Source: Nocardioides sp. zg-1230 (GTDB lineage: Bacteria; Actinomycetota; Actinomycetes; Propionibacteriales; Nocardioidaceae). From it: DNA of 64,000 nt. Below, piece after piece: positions 17,604 to 25,697 of this stretch (its first letter is position 1; every line of letters starts with the position of its first letter). The translations under genes and the position numbers were made by a program. The notes under the pieces are model-generated. The model did no database searches. It saw only the letters and a list, made by a program, of their open reading frames with translations, and was not told the origin of the DNA. The stretch spans positions 744,001-808,000 of the forward strand of contig NZ_JABJQZ010000001.1 of the NCBI RefSeq assembly GCF_013155335.1, in the 5' to 3' direction.

Positions 17604-18638
17604 TCAGGCGCTGGCGCGCCGCACGAGCGTCGGCGGGATGATCATCCGCATCGGGCGGCCGGCGTCGGGCTCGTCCACGCGCTCGAGGAGCAGGCGGGTG
17701 GCGCGCTCGGCCATCTCCTCCACCGGTTGCCGCACGGTGGTGAGCGGCGGCGTGGTCCGCTCGCTGACCCCCAGGTCGTCGAAGCCCACGACGGCGACAT
17801 CGTCGGGCACCCGTCGGCCCAGCTCCGCCAGCACGCGCAGCGCCCCGACGGCCATCAGGTCCGAGGCCACCACGAGCCCGTCGAGGTCGGGGTGGCGCTG
17901 CATGAGCGCGCGAGCGGCGGCCTCGCCGCTGGCCTCGGTGAAGTCTCCGTGCTCGACGGCGTCGGCGGGGAGGCCGGCCGCGGTCATCGCCTTGCGCCAG
18001 CCGTCGAGGCGATCCTCGGCGGCGGTCATGTCGGCGGGCCCGGCGATCGTGCCGATGCGGGTGCAGCCGCGGCCGATGAGCAGCTCGGTCGCCTCGCGCT
18101 CCCCCGCGACGTTGTCGACGTCGACGTAGGCCACCCGGTCGCCCCCGGTCCACGGCCGGCCGCCGAAGACGCAGGGCAGGCCGATGTCGGCGAGGTGCTC
18201 GGCGAGCCGGTCGTCGCGGTGGTGGGAGGTGACCAGGGCCCCGTCGACGTGGCGGTTGGTGAGGTAGCGCAGCGTGCGGGCCGTCGACGCCCCCGGACGC
18301 GCGAGCAGCAGCACCAGCTGGATGTCGCGCTCGGCGAGCACGCGGTTGACGCCGCGCAACGTCCCGGCGAAGAAGGGGTCGGAGAAGACCCGGTCGTCGG
18401 GCTCGGGCACGACGACGGCGATCGAGTCCGTGCGCCGCGTAACGAGGCTGCGGGCCGCGGGGTTGGGCACGTAGCCCAACGTGCGCACGGCCGTGTCGAC
18501 GGCCGACTGGGCGCGCGGGCTCACCCGCTGGCCGCCGTTGATCGCGCGCGAGGCCGTGGCCCGCGAGACGCCGGCGACCCGGGCCACCTCGTCGAGGGTC
18601 GGCTGACCCGCGCCGGCAGGGGTCCGAGAGCTCGTCAC
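17604..18638 (-). CDS. cebR: LacI-family repressor of the cellobiose operon (CebR-like)
   Basis: The 344-residue protein starts with the LacI headpiece (PTLDEVARVAGVSRATASR, hinge NPAARSLVTRRTDSIAVVV), followed by a periplasmic-binding-protein-like sensor. The headpiece and the ARSLVTRRTDSIA run resemble CebR/CelR regulators from Streptomyces and Thermobifida. Those bind TGGGAGCGCTCCCA and are released by cellobiose. Two near-matches to that box flank the promoter of the operon headed by the binding protein. GTG at 18636-18638 is the first start fitting the family. It is the last gene of the operon, 10 bp after the glucosidase, so the repressor is likely autoregulated. Confidence 0.85.
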   Translation of the reverse strand: MTSSRTPAGAGQPTLDEVARVAGVSRATASRAINGGQRVSPRAQSAVDTAVRTLGYVPNPAARSLVTRRTDSIAVVVPEPDDRVFSDPFFAGTLRGVNRVLAERDIQLVLLLARPGASTARTLRYLTNRHVDGALVTSHHRDDRLAEHLADIGLPCVFGGRPWTGGDRVAYVDVDNVAGEREATELLIGRGCTRIGTIAGPADMTAAEDRLDGWRKAMTAAGLPADAVEHGDFTEASGEAAARALMQRHPDLDGLVVASDLMAVGALRVLAELGRRVPDDVAVVGFDDLGVSERTTPPLTTVRQPVEEMAERATRLLLERVDEPDAGRPMRMIIPPTLVRRASA

Positions 18639-18648
18639 GCGCGCCACG

Positions 18649-20139
18649 CTAGTCGGCCGCGTCGTCCTGCGCTGGCAGGCTCCCGGTGCGGGCGAGCTCG
18701 GCGTACCAGTGGGCGCTCGACTTCGGCGTCCGACGCTGGGTGGCGTAGTCGACGTGGACGAGGCCGAACCGCTTGGCGTAGCCGAAGGCCCACTCGAAGT
18801 TGTCGCAGAACGACCACTGGAAGAACCCGCGCACGTCCACGCCCTCCTCGATCGCCTGGTGCACCGCACGGAGGTAGGAGTCGAGGAACGCGATCCGGTC
18901 GGGGTCGTGCACGCGACCGTCGTCGCCGACCCGGTCGTCGAAGGCCGCGCCGGTCTCGGTGAGGTGGATGGGCAGGTGTGGGTAGTCGTCGTGGAGGCGG
19001 CGCAGCAGCCGGTGCAGGCCCTCCGGCTGGATCTCCCACCCCATGGCGGTGAGCGGCAGCCCGCGGCTCGGGAAGGTGACGTGCTCCGAGCCCGGGAAGG
19101 GCGACAGCGCGACGCGGTCGGGGTGGTCGGCGCCGATCCCGACGACGTCGGTGCGCGGATGACCCGAGACCTCGTTGCCGTGGTAGTAGTTCACGCCCAG
19201 CACGTCGATCGGGGCCGAGATGGTGTCGAGGTCGCCGTCACGCACCACGTCGAGCCACGGCCGGTCGTGCCACGTCAGGCCGGCGGTGTCCTCGAGCACG
19301 TCGGCGGGGTAGGCGCCGCGGAAGATCGGGTCGAGGAAGAACCGGTTGTGCAGGCCGTCGATGCGCCGGGCGGCGTCGACGTCGACCGGGTCGGCGGGGT
19401 CGCTCGGGTCGGGCACCGTGAGGTTGAGGCTCAGCCCGAGCCGGTCCGCACCGCGGCTGCGCAGCTCCTGGGTCGCGAGGCCGTGGGCGAGCAGCAGGTG
19501 GTGGCCCGCGACCAGGCCGGCCGCACCCTCCTGGCGCCCCGGGGCGTGGTGGCCCGCGGAGTAGCCCAGGAACGCGGAGCACCACGGCTCGTTGAGCGTG
19601 GTCCACGTCGGCACCCGGTCGCCGAGCGCCTCGTGCACCGAGACGGCATACTCCACGAAGCGGTGCGCGGTGTCGCGGTTGGTCCAGCCGCCGGCGTCCT
19701 CGAGGGTCTGCGGCAGGTCCCAGTGGTAGAGCGTCAGCCACGGCGCGATCCCGTGGGAGAGCAGCTCGTCGACGAGGCGGTCGTAGAACCCGAGCCCGGC
19801 GTCGTTGACCGGACCGGCGTCGGGGCGCACCCGCGGCCACGCCACCGAGAAGCGGTACGACGTCGCGCCGAGGTCGGCGAGCAGCGCCACGTCGGCGGGC
19901 ATGCGGTGGTAGTGCTCGCAGGCCACGTCGCCGTTGTCGTCGTCGAGCACCGCACCCGGGGTGTGCGAGAACGTGTCCCAGATGGAGGGCGTGCGTCCGT
20001 CCTCGGCGACGGCCCCCTCGATCTGGTAGGAGGCGGTGGCCATCCCCCACACGAAGTCGTGCGGGAAGCGGACGCTGCCGGCCGGGCTGGTGGCCGGGGT
20101 GGTCCCGGTCGTGGTCTGGATCGTGGTGGGGATGCTCAT
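18649..20139 (-). CDS. bglC: GH1 beta-glucosidase (cytoplasmic cellobiase)
   Basis: The 496-residue protein has the GH1 landmarks: FVWGMATASYQIEGA near the N-terminus, the acid/base Glu in TLNEPWCSAFLGY, the nucleophile Glu in HLTETGAAFDD, and the aglycone-site WSFCDNFEWAFGY. No signal peptide is present, so it hydrolyses imported cellobiose or short glucosides in the cytoplasm. It overlaps the upstream permease gene by 4 bp (ATGA, 20136-20139), confirming the operon. Within the operon it plays the role of BglC in the Streptomyces ceb system. Confidence 0.95.
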   Translation of the reverse strand: MSIPTTIQTTTGTTPATSPAGSVRFPHDFVWGMATASYQIEGAVAEDGRTPSIWDTFSHTPGAVLDDDNGDVACEHYHRMPADVALLADLGATSYRFSVAWPRVRPDAGPVNDAGLGFYDRLVDELLSHGIAPWLTLYHWDLPQTLEDAGGWTNRDTAHRFVEYAVSVHEALGDRVPTWTTLNEPWCSAFLGYSAGHHAPGRQEGAAGLVAGHHLLLAHGLATQELRSRGADRLGLSLNLTVPDPSDPADPVDVDAARRIDGLHNRFFLDPIFRGAYPADVLEDTAGLTWHDRPWLDVVRDGDLDTISAPIDVLGVNYYHGNEVSGHPRTDVVGIGADHPDRVALSPFPGSEHVTFPSRGLPLTAMGWEIQPEGLHRLLRRLHDDYPHLPIHLTETGAAFDDRVGDDGRVHDPDRIAFLDSYLRAVHQAIEEGVDVRGFFQWSFCDNFEWAFGYAKRFGLVHVDYATQRRTPKSSAHWYAELARTGSLPAQDDAAD

Positions 20140-20954
20140 CCCTTGACTGCTCCTTGCATGATGCCGGCGACCATCTGGCGGCCGGTGAGGACGAAGAGGA
20201 CCAGCAGCGGGATCGTCGACAGCGTGGCGCCGGCGAGGACGAGGCTGTAGTCGACGTAGTAGCCGCTCTGCAGCTGCTGGAGGGCGATCTGGACGGTCGG
20301 GTTGCTGGCGGGCAGCACGATCAGCGGCCAGAAGAAGTCGGTCCACGTGGCCATGAAGGTGAACAGCCACAGGATCCCGGCGGCCGGACGCGCCGCCGGC
20401 ACGGCGACGGTCCAGAAGGTGCGGAACAGCGAGCACCCGTCGACCCGCGCTGCGTCGATCAGCTCGTCGGGCAGCGCGTCGAGGAGGTACTGCCGCATGA
20501 AGAAGACACCGAACGCGGTCACCAGGCCCGGCACGATCAGCGCCCAGAGCGAGCCGACCCAGCCGAGCTTGGCCATCACGATGAAGAGCGGGATGACGCC
20601 GAGCTGGGTGGGCACGGCCAAGGTCGCGACGACGAAGACGAGCAGCGGCGTGCGCCCGCGGAAGGTGAGCTTGGCGAACGCGAAGCCGGCGAGGGTGGAG
20701 AAGAAGACGACCGACGTCGCGACGGTGCCGGAGACGATGAGGCTGTTGCCGAGCGCCTTCCAGAACGGTACAGCGTCGAACGCGCGCTGGGCGTTGTCCC
20801 AGAAGTGCCCGCCGGGGAGCAGCGGCGGCACCCGCTTGGTCAGCACCTCACGACTGTGCGAGCCGACGAGGAAGGACCAGTAGAGCGGCGCGCACGATCC
20901 GAGCACGAAGGCGGTCAGCAGGCCGTAGACGAAGAAGCCGGGGCGGCGGTTCAT
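20136..20954 (-). CDS. cebG: Sugar ABC transporter permease, MalG/CebG type
   Basis: 272 residues with six membrane helices. It carries the permease coupling motif near the C-terminal third (LPDELIDAARVDGCSLFRTF, of EAA type) and ends in QMVAGIMQGAVKG, typical of MalG-like subunits. It pairs with the permease encoded upstream to form the channel. The ATG at 20952-20954 overlaps the upstream stop by 4 bp. No ATPase gene is in the operon, as in Streptomyces ceb, where the shared ATPase MsiK is encoded elsewhere; the same dependence is inferred here. Confidence 0.92.
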   Translation of the reverse strand: MNRRPGFFVYGLLTAFVLGSCAPLYWSFLVGSHSREVLTKRVPPLLPGGHFWDNAQRAFDAVPFWKALGNSLIVSGTVATSVVFFSTLAGFAFAKLTFRGRTPLLVFVVATLAVPTQLGVIPLFIVMAKLGWVGSLWALIVPGLVTAFGVFFMRQYLLDALPDELIDAARVDGCSLFRTFWTVAVPAARPAAGILWLFTFMATWTDFFWPLIVLPASNPTVQIALQQLQSGYYVDYSLVLAGATLSTIPLLVLFVLTGRQMVAGIMQGAVKG

Positions 20955-21988
20955 CGGCGTGCTGCTCCCTTCTTGTGGACGCCCTTCAGCGACCCGGCCC
21001 GTCGGCTGACGAGCAGGTTGACGAGCGCGAAGACGACGATGATGAGGAACAGCAGCCACGCCACCGCCGAGGCCATGCCGAGGTCGCGGACCCGCCAGCC
21101 GAGCTCCCAGAGGTACATCGTGAGCGTCTGGTACTGGCGGTCGGAGCCGCCGAGGCCCTGGGTGTCGAAGAGCCGCGGCTCGGCGAAGATCTGCAGGCCG
21201 CCGATGGTGGAGGTGATGACCACGAAGATCACGGTCGGCCGGATCATCGGCACGGTGATGGAGGTGAACTGCCGGATCCGCCCGGCGCCGTCGAGGGCGG
21301 CCGACTCGTAGACGTCGCGCGGGATCGCCTGCATCGCGGCGAGCAGGATCAGGGCGTTGTAGCCGGTCCAGCGCCAGTTGACCATCGAGGCGATGGCGAG
21401 GTGGCTGGCGAGGGTGTCGACGTGCCAGCGGATCGGCTCGAGACCGAACCAGGTGACCACCTCGTTGGCCAGCCCGTAGCGGTCACCGAAGACGTTGCCG
21501 AAGATCAGCGCCACGGCGGCCGGGGCGACCACGAACGGCAGCAGCACGCTCATCCGCCACAGCGTCCGTGCCCGGAGCTGGGTGTCGAGCAGGCCCGCCA
21601 GGGCAAGGGCGATGAGCACCTGGGGGATGGAGGAGAGCAGGAAGATGCTGATCGTGTTGCGCAGCGCGTTCCAGAAGTAGCGGTCCTCCAGGACCCGGCG
21701 GTAGTTCTCGAGTCCGGCGAAGTCGCCCTGACCGGACAGCAGGCCCCACTGGTGCACCGACACCCACGCCGTGTAGCCGAGCGGGAACATCCCGACGACG
21801 AGGAACAGCACGAAGAACGGCGAGACGAAGACGTAGGGCGAGACCTTGGCGTCGAGCATCGAGAGCCGCTGCCGCCACGCGGGTCGTCGTACGACGTCGC
21901 GCCGCGGCTGTCGTGGCCGGTCACCCGTCGGGGACACCGAGGCACCGGTGTCCCCGACGGGCTGCACGGCAGTGGAACCTGCCTCCAT
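20951..21988 (-). CDS. cebF: Sugar ABC transporter permease, MalF/CebF type
   Basis: 345 residues with an unusual, poorly conserved N-terminal extension of about 45 residues, then six membrane helices (first PYVFVSPFFVLFLVVGMFPLGY) and the EAA coupling loop (IPRDVYESAALDGAGRIRQF). The extension encodes a strong RNA hairpin (21924-21961), so the true start could be the internal ATG near 21859 (MLDAKVSP) with the hairpin in the leader. No convincing Shine-Dalgarno separates the options; the upstream ATG is reported. It lies 9 bp after the binding-protein gene. Confidence 0.88.
   Translation of the reverse strand: MEAGSTAVQPVGDTGASVSPTGDRPRQPRRDVVRRPAWRQRLSMLDAKVSPYVFVSPFFVLFLVVGMFPLGYTAWVSVHQWGLLSGQGDFAGLENYRRVLEDRYFWNALRNTISIFLLSSIPQVLIALALAGLLDTQLRARTLWRMSVLLPFVVAPAAVALIFGNVFGDRYGLANEVVTWFGLEPIRWHVDTLASHLAIASMVNWRWTGYNALILLAAMQAIPRDVYESAALDGAGRIRQFTSITVPMIRPTVIFVVITSTIGGLQIFAEPRLFDTQGLGGSDRQYQTLTMYLWELGWRVRDLGMASAVAWLLFLIIVVFALVNLLVSRRAGSLKGVHKKGAARR
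21924..21961. promoter_or_regulatory. Perfect 16-bp hairpin between binding protein and permeases
   Basis: CCCGTCGGGGACACCG (21924-21939), a 6-nt loop and its exact complement (21946-21961) form a very stable stem. It starts 36 nt after the binding-protein stop and lies in or just before the start of the first permease. Stem-loops here in sugar ABC operons (as in malE-malF) protect the upstream mRNA so the binding protein is made in excess. That role is inferred. Confidence 0.7.
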
Positions 21989-21997
21989 CGCCGTGGC

Positions 21998-23278
21998 TCA
22001 GCCCAGCCGCTCGACGTCGGCGAGGAAGGAGTCCCAGGCCTCGTCGGCCGACTCCTTGCCCTCGTCGACGCGCTGGATGGCCTGCTGGAACGCCGTGTTG
22101 ATGTCGGCGAACTTCGGCCCCTTGTGGGCGATGAAGGGCACCGCCTCGGCGCGGTCGGCCAGGATCTGGCCCGTGGGGGCGTCGTTGAAGAACTCGCTGG
22201 TCGACCCGGTCAGCGCCGGGTCCTCCAGGGCGTCGACCTGGCTCGGGAACGTCCCCTTGGCCTCGAACGCCTTGATCTGCTGCTCCGGAGCCGTCAGCCA
22301 CTTGGCCAGCTCCTTGGCCTCCTCGACGTTGTCGCCCTGCGCCGGGACGGTGAGGTAGGACCCGCCCCAGTTGCCGCCGCCGCCGGGGAAGACGTTGGCG
22401 ATGTCCCAGCCCTCGACGCCGTCGGCGTTGCCCTCGATGACGCCGAGCATCCAGCCCGGGCAGGCCATCGTGGCGAAGCCGTCGTCCTGGAAGGAGGCGG
22501 TCCAGTCCTCGCTCCACTGCGTCAGGCCGGTGGACAGGCCGTCGGCGGCATTGGCGGTGACGGTGTCGAAGACCTCCTTGACCTCCGGGTTGTCCGCGGC
22601 GATGACGGTGTTGTCCTCGTCCTCGAAGGAGTACTCGACCTGGTTGATCATGGCCTGCGCGGTGCCACCGGAGGAGTCGTACCAGGCGGTGCCGGGAACC
22701 TTCTCGACGAACTGCCGGCCGGCCTCGAAGTAGGAGTCCCAGTCGCCGAAGAGCGCCGCGACCTTCTCGCGGTCGGTGGGGAGCCCGGCCTTCTTGAACA
22801 GGTCGGCGCGGTAGCAGATGCCCTCCGGGCCGATGTCGGTGCCGTAGCCGATCAGCGCGCCGTCGGGCGTCGTCGCAGCCTCGGTCTTCCAGTCGAGCCA
22901 GCGACCCTCGACCTCTTTATCGGAGAGGTCGGTGAAGGCGTCGGACTGCTCCATGAGCGCGGACCACCAGTCGACCTCGATCGCCTCGATGTCGGAGAGG
23001 CCCGAGCCGGCGGCGAGCTTGGTGTAGAGGTTGTCCTGGTGCTCGTTGGCCGTGCCGGCCTTCTTCTGCTCGACGACGACGTCGTCCTGCATCGCGTTGT
23101 ACTCCTCGATGAGCTCCTCGTAGCCGAACTCGTTGAAGGTCGCGACGGTGAGCTTGGTCTTGCCGTCCGCGGTCGTGCCCCCGTCGTCACCGCCGCCGCA
23201 CGCGGCCGCGGTCGTCGCGAGGGTGAGCGCCATCAGCGCGCTCGAGGCGAGTCGGACTCGCCGGGTCTTTGTCTGCAC
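21998..23278 (-). CDS. cebE: Extracellular sugar-binding lipoprotein (CebE-like)
   Basis: The 426-residue protein has a signal peptide with a basic start (VQTKTRRVRLASSALM), a hydrophobic core and a lipobox ending in TTAAACGGG. It is therefore a lipid-anchored solute-binding protein, followed by the ABC-sugar fold (LTVATFNEFGYEELIEEY). GTG at 23276-23278 was chosen because AGGAG lies 7 nt upstream; an adjacent GTG at 23281 has only a 4-nt gap. As first gene of the binding protein-permease-permease-glucosidase-repressor operon it should capture cellobiose or cello-oligosaccharides. Confidence 0.92.
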   Translation of the reverse strand: MQTKTRRVRLASSALMALTLATTAAACGGGDDGGTTADGKTKLTVATFNEFGYEELIEEYNAMQDDVVVEQKKAGTANEHQDNLYTKLAAGSGLSDIEAIEVDWWSALMEQSDAFTDLSDKEVEGRWLDWKTEAATTPDGALIGYGTDIGPEGICYRADLFKKAGLPTDREKVAALFGDWDSYFEAGRQFVEKVPGTAWYDSSGGTAQAMINQVEYSFEDEDNTVIAADNPEVKEVFDTVTANAADGLSTGLTQWSEDWTASFQDDGFATMACPGWMLGVIEGNADGVEGWDIANVFPGGGGNWGGSYLTVPAQGDNVEEAKELAKWLTAPEQQIKAFEAKGTFPSQVDALEDPALTGSTSEFFNDAPTGQILADRAEAVPFIAHKGPKFADINTAFQQAIQRVDEGKESADEAWDSFLADVERLG

Positions 23279-23347
23279 CACTGCACTCCTGCCGTCCTGC
23301 GGGGCGCCGGGCTGGTTGCCCGACCGGGAGGTGGACGGTGAGCCGTG

Positions 23348-23361
23348 TGAGAGCGCTTCCA
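23348..23361. promoter_or_regulatory. CebR-like box O1 (downstream of the promoter)
   Basis: TGAGAGCGCTTCCA matches the CebR/CelR box TGGGAGCGCTCCCA at 11 of 14 positions and keeps the palindromic AGCGCT centre. It is centred about 16 bp after the predicted transcription start of the ceb-like operon, so bound repressor would block elongation or initiation. Confidence 0.7.
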
Positions 23362-23377
23362 CTTCCGTCCGCCAGCA

Positions 23378-23407
23378 ACTATGACCGCCGTCACACACGT
23401 CTGTCAA
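23378..23407 (-). promoter_or_regulatory. Sigma-70-type promoter of the ceb-like operon
   Basis: On the minus strand a consensus -35 TTGACA (23402-23407) is followed after 18 bp by CATAGT (23378-23383). Transcription would begin near 23371, giving a leader of about 90 nt before the binding-protein GTG. The two CebR-like boxes flank it. Confidence 0.7.
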
Positions 23408-23436
23408 CGATCGAGGCAGGTCTCGTCCCCGAAATG

Positions 23437-23450
23437 TGGGAGCGCTTCCA
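23437..23450. promoter_or_regulatory. CebR-like box O2 (upstream of the promoter)
   Basis: TGGGAGCGCTTCCA, 13 of 14 matches to the published CebR box, within the longer palindrome GTGGGAGCGCTTCCAC (23436-23451). It lies about 70 bp upstream of the predicted start and 89 bp from O1, centre to centre, which suits a repression loop. Confidence 0.75.
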
Positions 23451-23461
23451 CGTATCCCCGC

Positions 23462-24910
23462 TCAGGACCACCGGAGGACGCCGTCATCGAGCCGTGCACG
23501 ACGGATGGTCCGCGCGTCGTGGAGGTAGTTCTGCCGGAGCGTCCAGGGGGCGCGGGTGCCCTGCCGCGGCAGCGTGTGGACCACCCGCTGGACGTAGCCG
23601 GCGTCGAAGTCCATCAGCGGCACCTCCTCGACGTCCGGCTCGCGCACCGGCACGACCGACCGGGTGCCGGTGGCGCGCAGCCGCTGCAGCAGCCGGACGA
23701 CGTACTCACCGACGAGGTCGGCCTTGAGCGTCCATGAGGCGTTGGTGTAGCCGATGGTGAAGGCGAAGTTGGGCACGCCCGAGAGCATCATCGCGCGGTA
23801 GGCCATGGTCCGGCTCGGCTCGACCCGCTCGCCGTCGACGCGCAGCTCGGCGCCGCCGAAGACCTGCAGGTTCAGGCCGGTCGCGGTGACGACGACGTCG
23901 GCGTCGAGCCGCTCCCCCGACTCCAGCTCCAGGCCGGTCTCGGTGAAGGTGGCGATGCGGCCGGTCACCACGTCGGCGCGACCTTCCTTGATGGCGCGGA
24001 ACAGGTCGCCGTCGGGGACCAGGCACATCCGCTGGTCCCACGGGTCGTAGGTCGGCTTGAAGTGGGTGTCGACGGCGTAGCCGGGCGGGAGCTGGGCGAC
24101 GTTGGTCCTGCGGACGAACCGGCGCACGAGGTCGGGGCGACGCCGGCTGACGCGGTAGAGCGCGGACTGCAGCGCGATGTTCTTCCACCGCGTCGCGACG
24201 TAGGACCGCTCCTCCCCGACCAGCCTGGTCAGCCGGCCCTTGACCGCGTCCTTCGCCGGCACGGAGAGGACGTACGTCGGTGAGCGCTGCAGCATCGTGA
24301 CGTGCGCGGCGCCGGTGCGGGCGAGGGCCGGGACGAGGGTCACCGCGGTGGCTCCCGAGCCGATGACGACGATCCGCTTGCCCGTGGGGTCGAGGTCGTC
24401 GGGCCAGTGCTGCGGGTGGACGACCTGCCCGCCGAAGCGCTCCTGGCCCTCGAAGTGCGGGGTGTAGCCGGCGTCGTAGTCGTAGTAGCCGCTGCACGCC
24501 CACAGGAAGCCGGCGGTCATCGCGCGAGGCTCGCCGTCGACCTCCGCGGTCACCGTCCACCGGGCGGTGGTCGAGTCCCAGTCGGCGGAGGCGACGCGGT
24601 GGCCGTAGCGCACGTGCCGGTCGACGCCGTACTCGCGTGCGGTGTCGCGCAGGTAGTCGAGGATCGAGGCGCCGTCGGCCAGCGCGGTGTCACCGCGCCA
24701 CGGCCGGAACCGGTACCCCAGGGTGTGCATGTCGGAGTCGGAGCGCACGCCCGGGTAGCGGAACAGGTCCCAGGTGCCGCCGCTGACCTCGCGCCGCTCC
24801 AGGACGGCGTACGACGTCCCGGGCAGGTCCTTGGCGAGGTGGGCCGCCGCGCCGATGCCCGACAGGCCCGCCCCGATGATCAGCACGTCGACGTGCTCGA
24901 CAGTCGTCAC
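23462..24910 (-). CDS. Flavin-containing (Baeyer-Villiger-type) monooxygenase
   Basis: The 482-residue protein has an FAD Rossmann fingerprint (VLIIGAGLSGIGAAAHL), the Baeyer-Villiger/FMO motif FGGQVVHPQHWP and the NADPH fingerprint IVVIGSGATAVTLVPAL. The family inserts one oxygen into ketones or thio-compounds; the N-terminus and FRYPGVRSDSDMHTLGYRF resemble EthA-like enzymes. It is transcribed towards the ceb promoter region and ends 11 bp before box O2. No obvious partner gene fixes the substrate. Confidence 0.92.
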   Translation of the reverse strand: MTTVEHVDVLIIGAGLSGIGAAAHLAKDLPGTSYAVLERREVSGGTWDLFRYPGVRSDSDMHTLGYRFRPWRGDTALADGASILDYLRDTAREYGVDRHVRYGHRVASADWDSTTARWTVTAEVDGEPRAMTAGFLWACSGYYDYDAGYTPHFEGQERFGGQVVHPQHWPDDLDPTGKRIVVIGSGATAVTLVPALARTGAAHVTMLQRSPTYVLSVPAKDAVKGRLTRLVGEERSYVATRWKNIALQSALYRVSRRRPDLVRRFVRRTNVAQLPPGYAVDTHFKPTYDPWDQRMCLVPDGDLFRAIKEGRADVVTGRIATFTETGLELESGERLDADVVVTATGLNLQVFGGAELRVDGERVEPSRTMAYRAMMLSGVPNFAFTIGYTNASWTLKADLVGEYVVRLLQRLRATGTRSVVPVREPDVEEVPLMDFDAGYVQRVVHTLPRQGTRAPWTLRQNYLHDARTIRRARLDDGVLRWS

Positions 24911-24962
24911 GACGCCCAGCCTAGGTCGGTCGGCAGCTCAGGTGTAACCGCGAGTTGCACGG

Positions 24963-25697
24963 CTACCCCCGCGCGTGGAGCTCGACGAACCGCGCCAGGA
25001 GCCGTACCGGTTCGGTCACCATCGCCTCGCGGGCGCCGGCCTTGAGCTGCTCCTGCTCGTGCGGCTCGTAGTAGCCGTGGGCGCTGTAGGCGTCGATCCG
25101 GTCGCAGATCGCGACGGCGTCGAGCTCGGGGTGGAACTGGGTGGCGTAGACGTTGCGGCCGATCCGGAAGGCGTGGACCGGGCAGGTGTCGGTCGAGGCC
25201 AGCAGCACCGCCCCCTCGGGCAGCCGGGCGACGGCCTCCTTGTGGCCGAGGTAGGCCGTGAACTCCGCCGGCAGCTCACCGAACAGCGGGTCGGACCGAC
25301 CCTCCTCGGTGAGGCGCACCGTCAGGGCGCCGATCGGCTCGCCGAAGGTCCGGTCGACGACGCCTCCCCGCAGGGTGCCCAGCACCCCGATGCCGTAGCA
25401 GGCGCCGAGGAACGGGAAGTCCGCCTCGACCGCCCGCACGGCGAGGTGGTGCAGCTCGGCCTCCGCGCGGCGCTGCGCCGGCGACTTCAAGTCGTCGGGG
25501 TCGGACTTGTTGAAGGGTCCGCCGCCCAGGATGATCCCCGACCAGTCGGCGAGGTCGACCTCGCCGAGCGGTGCTGCCTCGAGACGCACCCGCGCCAGCT
25601 CGTCGGGCAGCAGGCCGCAACCGGCCAGCACGGCGTCGTACTCCTGCTGGGCGACGTCGTCCTCTGCGCGGGTACCGAGGAAGAGGAAAGGCTTCAC
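24963..25697 (-). CDS. Class I glutamine amidotransferase domain protein
   Basis: The 244-residue protein has the class I triad layout: nucleophile Cys in GACYGIGVLG, His in TQFHPELD and a downstream Glu. GIILGGGPFNKSDP is the glycine-rich loop. It resembles stand-alone GuaA-like amidotransferases that deliver ammonia to an unlinked partner or hydrolyse gamma-glutamyl compounds. The GTG start (25695-25697) overlaps the stop of the CoA-transferase gene by 4 bp, so the two are coupled, although no biochemical connection is known to me. Confidence 0.88.
   Translation of the reverse strand: MKPFLFLGTRAEDDVAQQEYDAVLAGCGLLPDELARVRLEAAPLGEVDLADWSGIILGGGPFNKSDPDDLKSPAQRRAEAELHHLAVRAVEADFPFLGACYGIGVLGTLRGGVVDRTFGEPIGALTVRLTEEGRSDPLFGELPAEFTAYLGHKEAVARLPEGAVLLASTDTCPVHAFRIGRNVYATQFHPELDAVAICDRIDAYSAHGYYEPHEQEQLKAGAREAMVTEPVRLLARFVELHARG

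Noticed and set aside
20975-23341. A 788-codon plus-strand frame opposite the sugar transporter genes
   Set aside because: The minus strand encodes clear MalF-type and solute-binding proteins. The plus-strand product has no membrane or domain pattern and is a shadow.
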